DNA of 34,648 nt from Albugo candida (lineage: Eukaryota > Oomycota > Peronosporomycetes > Albuginales > Albuginaceae): NCBI GenBank assembly GCA_905220665.1, contig CAJNAR010000067.1:1-34648 (forward strand), in the 5' to 3' direction. The notes below the pieces were generated by a model that was given only the letters and a program-made list of their open reading frames with translations, had not been told where the DNA came from and did not search any database. Below, in pieces: positions 27,835 to 34,648 of the stretch. The position numbers and the translations under genes were made by a program. How positions within the stretch are numbered: position 1 is the first letter of the stretch; each line of letters starts with the position of its first letter.

Positions 27835-30800
27835 GGGCTCCTCGATTATTTCAACGTGGAACAATATCTCAGCACTCACGGTGAATGTTAATGGAATACA
27901 TAAAAACGGTCATCTTTTTATCGACCACATCGTATCACAATACTCCATTTGTTGTGTTCAAGAAACCAAGTTTCACGATCACAACCAACTGGAATCATTT
28001 CAATTTTTATTATCCTCAAAAATGCAGCACAAAATGTTTGTCAATGATCACAACAGTGCTTTTCTCCATCCGACTCAAAACCGCAGTGGCGGCGTCATGA
28101 CAATCCTTCGTTCGGACTTTCCCGGTTATACAACAGCTGAAGAACTCACCGATCGAAGCATTCGAAATCGTTATTTGGTTCTGCGTCTTCTCATTCACGA
28201 TGCACCGGTGTATATTCACAATGTATATGCACCGGTCAAGGCCGAGGAACGAGTGATTTTTTATGAGTTATTGCTTTCCAACACTTTCGAATCGACCGCA
28301 TCACATATCGTATTTGGTGATTTCAACACACCACTCGATCCAGCTATCGATGCTTCGAGTGGAACAATTCGACACGAACCAAGTCGATTAGCGTGTTTGG
28401 AATGGCTTTCACAGTTGGGTGTGGTAGACGCTTGGCGAATCCAGCATCCGACTGAAAAAGTATTTACAGGACCATTACCGCGCAAGAATCGACTTGATTA
28501 TATCTGCATGTCGGAAGAGCTATTCAATATGGTATACAAAAGCTCTGCGTATTTTCGTCCACGACATGCGGGAGATCATCTGGCACAAAAAGTAACTTTT
28601 GCAAATCCAACTCAATCACCCGGTCGAGGATATTGGAAATGCTCATTACGACTATTTGAATATCCTAAAGTTGTCGAAGCTATCAAATTGGAAGCGAATT
28701 TGGTGCTCAACCAGTTACGGACAACTTCGAATCCCGGTAAAATGTGGGAAAGTTGGAAGACGAAAATCAAGAAACAGCTTCAAGGAATCGAAAAAAAGGT
28801 TGCACAAGATAGCCGACGTGATGTTGAGTCTAGCCAGCGTGTTTTGGAAGTCGCAGCAGCTCGATATCGCATCCACGACACCAATGAGTCACGGTACTTT
28901 TACGAATCGAGTCTCGAACAATTTCGACTTTCAGTCGAAAACAACGCGAAATACAACCAAGATGAAAGCTTCGACCATCACGTGAAGCATATGGAGAACT
29001 CTTCAAAGTATTTTTTTCGCCCTCCGGATAGTTCTTGTCGTCGCGTGCCGATCGAAAATGTTACAAAAAATGTGGTACCGTGACATCGAACCCGAGGGAG
29101 ATTATTGACGAATTCAGAGATCATTGGGGTGGTGTCATGGGCTCTGTTTATAGCTCAGAGACCGACTCAAATGTTCCAAGTGACAGAAAGCAAAAAAAGT
29201 TACTCGATTCGATTCAAGTTTCACTTGCCTCAGCAGAGCAAGAACGTCTCTCCACTCGGTTAAGTACGACCGAGATGGCGGAAGCGATCAAGCACATGCG
29301 GAGTAGTTCTTCTCCAGGTATGGATGGACTACCAGCTGCATTTTATCAGCTTGATCCGGAAACGTTTGGCGAGTGTTTGAAGATCGTGTTCGAATTTCAG
29401 CTAGAAAGAGGAATTTTACTGCGATCACAACGTCACTCAGCAATCACACTTTTATACAAAAAAGGATCACGAGGTGATCCTGGCAACTATCGACCGATCG
29501 CACTGCTTTGCGTCGATGTGAAAGTACTTTCAAAAGTGTTGGCGTATCGATTGCAACGTTTTTTGCCAAAATTGATCCATCAAGATCAAAAAGCATTTGT
29601 GCGCGGAAGGTCAATGCATCATCATATTCGACATCTCACCGACATCCAAGACTTGGTCACTCATCGTGGGGAGGAAGCTTATGCGACTTTTCTCGACTTT
29701 GAGAAAGCTTATGATCGAGTCAATTGGACGTACATGTTTCGCGTTTTGGAAAAAATGGGCGTTGGAAAAAGTTTCATCGACTGGGTTCGTCTTTTGTACA
29801 ATAACACAAAGGCGCAGTTGATGATTAATGGAAATATCACACCGTCCATTACACCACAACGTGGAGTGAAACAAGGTGATCCTCTCTCAGCATTACTTTT
29901 TCTGATGACGATCGAACCTTTGGGAAATTTACTTCGACAACATGAAGAACATGGCATTTGGATTAATGGCACGACTGTCGCAACTGGATTATTTTTTGCG
30001 GACGATTCGACATTGCTTTCAGAGACACCAAATGGTGTTTTGACGCAACTCGAACTCGTCCAAGTCTATTGCGATGGATCGGGTGCGAAACTCAACTTGA
30101 GTAAATCATCTTTGCTCTCGTTGAATCGGACCATGCCGTGTCCATGTATTCCCAATTTGACCATAATGGGTCCGGAGGATTCGGTCAAGTATTTGGGTAT
30201 GCCGTTCGGCCAGACACCGACTCATTCGATGGTTATTTCAACTCTCGACAAGCGTTTTTACGATGGGTTTGGTGCATGGTTTCGACGAGCACGAACTGTT
30301 CGTGGTCGACTACTGGTTGCGCAGACGATGATTTTATCACGTTTGTGGCATTACACGATGCACGTAGACATACCAGCAGCGACAATTCGACAGTGGCAAT
30401 CGATGTTAAATCGATTTGTGCTTGGTCGGAAACACAAAAAAGATTCAAAACATGTTCACCTACTCAGCAAAGAGTTTTTATATCTTCGCCGACAAGATGG
30501 TGGACTACAAGTTCCTTTTTTGGTGGGACGACTAAAGCTACAACGTATTCAATTCCTTCAGCAGTTCGCATCCGATGCGTCAACAATTCTTCCTGCGAAT
30601 TGGACAACAGCTTCGACGGAATTATTACAACTTATTCAACCTCCCTTTGGACCACACAAGCCGATGGATATATTCACCATCGCACCAAATCGACATGGAA
30701 AAATGGTTCAATGGGAGAGCATATCATCATGGTGGAAAAAAGCATTTAGAATGTGGCATCAGATGGATTGGAGCATTTCAATATCAGATTTAAATGTTTC

Positions 30801-31986
30801 ACAACGCCGTCAGTACTACATGGAACAGCCGATGTGGTTTCACTGCGACCAAAAATTACATTACGAAGCTGCTACTCGTCGTCCGAGTACACAGAACGTT
30901 TGGTACAATCTTGGCATGGTGGATGAACCACATCGAACATTTCGAAAAACATTGGTACACTTTTCGACGTTCGAAGTTTGCAAGACTTTTTTCGTGAAAG
31001 CGACACATGGCCAACGAAAGAAGATTTCGTCGCCAACTATTACAACGACGAAGAGCTGAACACGTCGGATATGTCTGAAGAAAGGTTGCTAAGTCGACTT
31101 TACATTGAAGTCACTCAGATTCTCCAGCGTATCCACTTGACGATTGGTCTCATCACTTGGATTATACCAACCACAAGTGGCAGATCATTTTATGTGGGAG
31201 TAAAAAGCAAGGAAAGGAAACATTATTTTCCATCCATTCCACGCTCACAACTCTCACGAATCGTCTGGAAACCTCCCGAACCAACCAAGAGTCATCCGAT
31301 GTCGACACATTGGTCAACACGGGAGAGATCGGACGCACTGGATTCAGAACGAATCCAACTTTTATGGCTACATCACGGCATCTTCGAAAACGTGTATTAC
31401 CAATTTTCGAGGATTTACAGTTTCGTCTCGCCTTTCGGATGTTGCCAGTTCGATCTCGTTTCTGTTTCTTAAAGGATATTCAGCCCGACATTATATTGTG
31501 CACGCAGACTTCGTGTGGGGCAGTGGAATCCGATCAACATCTCTTTCTCGAGTGCGACCACACGGCACAGTTATGGAGGGAGTTACTCCCTAGTTGGGAT
31601 CAGTTTTTCTCCTCTCGACCACGTTGGACGCATATTGCATGTGCAATTGTCCCAACAGTACGGTCGGATTGGAAAGACTATTTCGACATTATCTCAGATT
31701 TATGGCTTGCATTGCAAGCGGTGACACTGCACTTCGTCTGGACAGATCGGAATCGTCGTTTGTTCGATCATCGATCAGCAACTCCGACAGTTCCAGCACT
31801 TTCCGTGATCTACACCACGTTTAGTGCGCACGTTCGGTACTTTCGAAGACAGTGTTACGACCAAGACGAACGCATTCGGCTTGCAAAGGTGCTCGATCAA
31901 CTCGCAACGGAAGGATCATTTGGTGGATTTTTCAGAAGCCGAAGATCATTACTGCGGGTACGGCACAGACAAGTCCAAAATCCAAG
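27806..31986 (+). pseudogene. LINE copy 4 ORF2: APE-RT, at least three frameshifts
   Basis: The endonuclease half (NVNGI, QET, GDFN, RLDYI, GDH) is intact to about 29064. One A is missing from the A run at 29065-29070, giving a stop at 29083. RT motifs (FLDFEKAYD, GVKQGDP, FADD) follow in the next frame. The acattggtac deletion shared with copy 1 lies near 30953, and a further one-base deletion near 31357 (gaatccaact, copy 1 has gaatccaaac). Near 31975 the C-terminal codons differ from copy 1 and the normal stop is lost by an extra base. Non-functional as a single protein. Confidence 0.88.
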
Positions 31987-32074
31987 TGCAACTCAGATCC
32001 TAGTCCCAGTTGGATGGCATTGTTCCGCCCAGTGTGGCGCACACCAATTTGCAAACCCCGGTACTTTTGGACCA

Positions 32075-32118
32075 TTTTTACAACTTTACAACTTTACAGC
32101 TTTACAGCATTTACAAGC
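32075..32118 (+). repeat. TTTACAAC-type repeat in 3' UTR of copy 4
   Basis: tttacaac, tttacaac, tttacagc, tttacagc, atttacaagc in a row, a more regular version than in copy 1. Confidence 0.55.
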
Positions 32119-32272
32119 TGGACACAGTCTCGTATTAAGGATGCTGAGGCTACTACGATACGAGATTATCAACGAGACGACATTTTATCATCTCTCACAG
32201 GTATTTCACGAAACGTTTTTTATATGTATATATGTTATTTAAGATAGCCTAGGCAACTAGAGAAGTCAGTTT

Positions 32273-32294
32273 GTCTAATTCTAGTAATATAGAC
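32273..32294 (+). other. Conserved 3' terminal hairpin of LINE copy 4
   Basis: GTCTA (32273-32277) and TAGAC (32290-32294), as in copies 1-3, eight bases before the element end. Confidence 0.6.
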
Positions 32295-32302
32295 ACCTTC
32301 AA

Positions 32303-32320
32303 CTGTGCTACATCCCCCCA
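32303..32320 (+). repeat. Target-site sequence at LINE junction 5 with one extra A
   Basis: ctgtgctacatcccccc then an extra a before acttctcaatttgcc of copy 5. Again the tRNA-Ala nt 1-15 sequence. Confidence 0.85.
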
Positions 32321-33167
32321 ACTTCTCAATTTGCCGGCTACTAAGTAGCCCTCCAGTTTAGCACAAAACAACTCGAAAACCTACTTTTTTCACTTCTTTC
32401 CAACCGAAAACAATAGTTCAAGTCGACATATCGACACAAGCCAGGGTGCTAGCGTCCACTTGTAGTGACGTGGCAACCCTCATGAGTCACCCTGTTTTGG
32501 GTGATTGTATGATTGTTGATCAGTCATCACCCCTGTGTGATGACGTGGAAAGTACCCCCACCCCCAGTGTGACGGTACAGGGTAATACCGGTACTACCGG
32601 TGTAGAATGTGGTACCGGTGGTACATGCGGTACTGTCGTTGCCTCGTCACAGGGTGGCCAAAAGGCAACTGCAAGTGTGGACGACACTATAAGGTCCACT
32701 CTTGCTGACCTTATCAAGTCACAGGAGTCCTTGCGTAAGGACCAGGCAAGTGCTGGAGCGAAATTTCGCGTGGAGCTCCTAAAGCCGAAAGCCTCGGATA
32801 TCGAGGCTATACTGCAGCTATATGCTGATGGGGAGCATCCGGATTGATCCGTTTTGTCTGCGAAATTGGATGCAGCAAGAACTTTCCAAATCCAAAAAGC
32901 AACCTTCCCAATGGTGTTGGTGACGGGCCAGTCCTTGACCCGTACTCCGAATGGGAAAATTTTATCCTCTCTGATGCGAGACCACGGCAATCCGGTCTTT
33001 GAAAGTTTACTTGAGAGAGCCGGTCAATCGCTCAAGTGTCCAAAATGCCAGGGGGCGACATCATGGTGATGGTCATCACGGAGGATGCCTGTCAACAGTT
33101 GGAGTGTCAACCGGTGACTGTCCTCGGGGGAAAGTATTTTTTTGGGGAGTTTGATACTCTTGAAACC
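32321..33167 (+). mobile_element. LINE copy 5, 5' fragment only
   Basis: Begins with the usual element 5' end and 5' UTR and can be followed through the first quarter of ORF1. Homology stops abruptly at about 33167 (after gatactcttgaaac), where copia-like sequence begins. A 5' fragment without a 3' end cannot come from ordinary LINE 5' truncation; later deletion or disruption by another element is needed. It is the most mutated copy and the one farthest from the tRNA. Confidence 0.88.
32413..33167 (+). pseudogene. LINE copy 5 ORF1 remnant
   Basis: The start codon is ATA (32413-32415) where the other copies have ATG. The frame then reads like ORF1 of copies 1, 2 and 4 (VLASTCSDVATLMSHP) until TGG is replaced by TGA at 32845-32847. 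Past that, the AKF/KATFPMVL block continues in frame, and two extra bases near 33015 (gagagagcc for gagagcc) shift it again. Truncated at 33167. Confidence 0.87.
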
Positions 33168-33194
33168 TCACAAAAAAAGCGGGGTTTCTCTCTC

Positions 33195-33560
33195 TATAAT
33201 GGAGAAAGAATCCACTGCGGCTTCGATCGTGGTTGCATAGATAATTGGCATTTTGTTTGAGAATTGCTGGGGAGATACGGGGATAGATTGTATTATGCTG
33301 ATGTCGCTCACGGGCGATAACCAGGCAGCACATATACAACTTGCTGGAGAATCTTCATCAAAAGCACAACATGTTGACGTGAGAGGAAATTTTTGGGCTC
33401 GTACGCGAAACGAGGGATTCTCAAGACCGAATACTGTGAGGTTCTCGCATGCCAGCTGACATGATGACAAAGGCGCTTCATGAACCGAGATTGGAGGATT
33501 TGGAACATTTTTTGGCTAACACCAAAATGAGTAAGCCATATCATGACCTGAACGTGCACT
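33195..33560 (+). pseudogene. Ty1/copia-type pol 3' end (RNase H tail), decayed
   Basis: Translated pieces match the C-terminal RNase H end of copia-family polyproteins: SIMEKES-TAAS, GDNQAAHIQL, SSSKAQHVDVR, ILKTEYCEV, then DMMTKALHEPRLEDL. The pieces lie in several frames and contain stops (for example TAG 33238-33240), so this is a dead remnant. No LTR could be recognised after it. Its left edge coincides with the truncation of LINE copy 5, so insertion or a rearrangement involving this copia element may have cut that copy. Confidence 0.75.
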
Positions 33561-33798
33561 TAAAACATCAGAACATAAAAAGCGGACGATAGAGGAGTGG
33601 TTGGAAAGCGATTGACGTTGAAGTATGTGTACACGGACACTGGACGCGATAGCATTGTTACTTTGATGCGTGCAGTCTTTTCTACCTACGCAAGCATATT
33701 CATGCGAGCACTTAGGATTTAGAAAGATTGGCGGATATAATAACTTCTTAATGTAGAACTACTCCTTGGAAACCGCTAACCAGCCCCCACTCCACTTG
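33561..33798. other. Unassigned stretch between copia remnant and inverted-repeat element
   Basis: No gene seen. The last part (about 33773-33798) belongs to the larger inverted repeat whose other arm is at 34480-34522. A copia LTR would be expected near here but I could not identify one. Confidence 0.4.
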
Positions 33799-33813
33799 AA
33801 TACAGCACCCCTA
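33773..33813 (+). repeat. Outer inverted repeat, left arm
   Basis: Reverse complement aligns with 34480-34522 over about 40 bp with a handful of mismatches (shared ggggtgctgtatt and tgggggctg-ttagcg). Both arms include the terminal tacagcacccc word of the inner element. Confidence 0.6.
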
Positions 33814-34240
33814 AGTTATGATTACAAACTTGTATGAAACAGCGCAGAAAGACTTGCAGATTAAGGACCATCAAGGTGGGCAGCTAGCGGTGTTCTACCA
33901 CGTAACAAATGCCTACGTACCGAGTTCCGAATATTGTATACATCACGAGGTGTTACCTTGAGATTGATACTGCGCATTTGTGCGATGATACGCGCAGGCG
34001 CCAGACCGGACCAAAAAGAACTTAAAATTTGTTGCCACTGATCGATTTTGAGGGCACGGCCTTGTGGATGTACGGCAGCATCTACCAAAGTTTCCTGATT
34101 ATGCTCAAATTGGTTGGCCTCAACAACTCAGTGAACCAATTCTCCGTGTCCTAGCATTCGGTAGATTATCAGAACTGACTGGCAGCATGTTCAACGCTAG
34201 CCAATCATACCTCTTATTCATAACTTAGGGGTGCTGTATT
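33799..34240. mobile_element. Small DNA transposon or MITE with 23-bp terminal inverted repeats
   Basis: aatacagcacccctaagttatga (given as 33799-33821) is the exact reverse complement of 34218-34240. Inside the repeats the element can be read as TA-cagcacccc...ggggtgctg-TA, so a TA target duplication like that of Tc1/mariner elements is possible. The right end runs into 11 T. It contains a transposase-like fragment on the minus strand that looks more like a MULE, so class is open. Confidence 0.65.
33861..34088 (-). pseudogene. Transposase N-terminal-like fragment (MULE-like?)
   Basis: A 75-codon open frame. Its part ITPRDVYN-like (VTPRDVYNIRNSVRR) followed by GRTPLAAHLD resembles the region before the catalytic domain of Mutator-like transposases, where forms such as DIYN-x(n)-GRTP are common. 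No DDE catalytic residues are present. It lies inside the 33799-34240 inverted-repeat element, so it is either a remnant of the source transposase or captured sequence. Confidence 0.4.
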
Positions 34241-34400
34241 TTTTTTTTTACTTTGTCAAATATTTCATTACACTGTTTATCTGGTTCTTTAACTACCTTC
34301 CTTATCCTATCATGAGCCCCTGACCGTGTGAATATCACTTAAGTCTGAGGCAGATATTTTCCAAGATTATTGCTTGGGTGGGCTCAAACGGCTGCCCACA

Positions 34401-34432
34401 CTGCCGGAGATCGACATAACGACCTCCGGCAG
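34401..34432. repeat. Perfect 9-bp hairpin, 14-nt loop
   Basis: ctgccggag (34401-34409) and ctccggcag (34424-34432). It directly adjoins the tRNA-like segment at 34434-34480. Confidence 0.6.
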
Positions 34433-34433
34433 G

Positions 34434-34480
34434 GGGTCCGTGCGCTCAAGTGCTTAACCGACTGAACTGGGTACGGACCC
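34434..34480 (-). other. tRNA-like / SINE-head-like segment
   Basis: On the minus strand, GGGTCCGT and ACGGACCC close an 8-bp perfect stem, and the enclosed GTTCAGTCGGTTAAGC resembles a tRNA box A and D loop. No clear box B follows (the hairpin at 34401-34432 sits where a T arm would be). It could be the head of a tRNA-derived SINE or a tRNA fragment. It is not a complete tRNA. Confidence 0.35.
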
Positions 34481-34522
34481 TTAAGGGGTGCTGTATTGAA
34501 GAAGGATGGGGGCTGATTAGCG
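34480..34522 (+). repeat. Outer inverted repeat, right arm
   Basis: cttaaggggtgctgtatt followed by a tgggggctgattagcg segment, matching the reverse complement of 33773-33813. It may be the end of a second member of the same transposon family, or the outer boundary of a larger element that contains the tRNA-like hairpin. Confidence 0.55.
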
Positions 34523-34648
34523 AAAACTCTGCGCTGGTTAGTGGTTCCCGTACGCTTTTTACCATTTATCAAAAACAACACAATATCACCTCCAACCATT
34601 CAAGCTTTCTCTTACCTTCAGTGAATTTTTTCTTGCGTAGTGATGATG

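Larger units (their letters stand above)
25253..32302 (+). mobile_element. LINE copy 4, full length (7050 bp), mosaic, ORF2 broken
   Basis: Full-length copy between junctions 4 and 5. From its start to about 28790 and again from about 30743 it matches copy 1 almost base for base, including the copy 1 frameshift. From about 29062 to 30415 it carries the copy 2 variants instead. The extra GG at the junction changes the -2 and -1 positions of the Inr, so promoter strength may be reduced. Confidence 0.9.

Noticed and set aside
4214..32302. Tandem 7-kb repeats as satellite DNA or CRISPR-like array
   Set aside because: Each unit is a complete LINE with protein-coding ORFs and its own junction; units belong to two subfamilies, so simple satellite amplification does not explain them.
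33168..33470. 100-codon minus-strand open frame
   Set aside because: It is antisense to recognisable copia RNase H motifs on the plus strand.

Overview
The window is eukaryotic and most likely from an oomycete (Phytophthora, downy-mildew or a relative). The evidence is a kinesin gene with two 56-nt GT-AG introns, eukaryotic tRNA genes with internal promoters, non-LTR and Ty1/copia-type retrotransposon sequence, and a 17-nt motif at the start of each LINE copy that fits the oomycete Inr plus FPR core promoter as I recall its published consensus. Species cannot be fixed from the sequence alone.

Layout. 1-1305: no supportable gene. 1306-3680 (minus): a kinesin motor gene with a damaged ATP-binding loop, an unresolved N-terminus and a frameshift, probably a pseudogene. 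4059-4211 (minus): tRNA-Ala(CGC) and tRNA-His(GTG) abut with no spacer and share one oligo-T terminator. 4214-33167 (plus): a head-to-tail array of five copies of a two-ORF, APE-type LINE (L1/Tx1-like). 33168-34648: a graveyard of a copia fragment, a TA-flanked inverted-repeat element with a transposase-like remnant, further inverted repeats and a tRNA-like hairpin.

The main discovery is the LINE array. Every copy begins directly after a 16-17 nt sequence that equals the first 15 nt of the adjacent tRNA-Ala gene (reverse strand) plus one or two extra C. The same sequence separates all copies and the elements have no poly(A) tail. This is the pattern expected of a sequence-specific LINE that nicks a tRNA-Ala gene between its nucleotides 15 and 16 and duplicates the 5' end of the gene. 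Because the duplication rebuilds the tRNA gene, the target survives and can be hit again, so copies stack up between tRNA and older copies. The most distant copy (copy 5) is the most decayed, which agrees with that order.

Each element has a short 5' UTR, ORF1 (810-835 aa, no zinc knuckle seen), ORF2 (about 1390 aa: endonuclease, reverse transcriptase with FADD, C-terminal CCHC) in the +1 frame without a nearby AUG, and a conserved 3' terminal hairpin. Copy 3 is a divergent subfamily and is the only one with both ORFs open. Copies 1, 2 and 4 have intact ORF1 but frameshifted ORF2. Copy 4 is a mosaic of copy-1-like and copy-2-like sequence. Copy 5 is only the first 0.85 kb.
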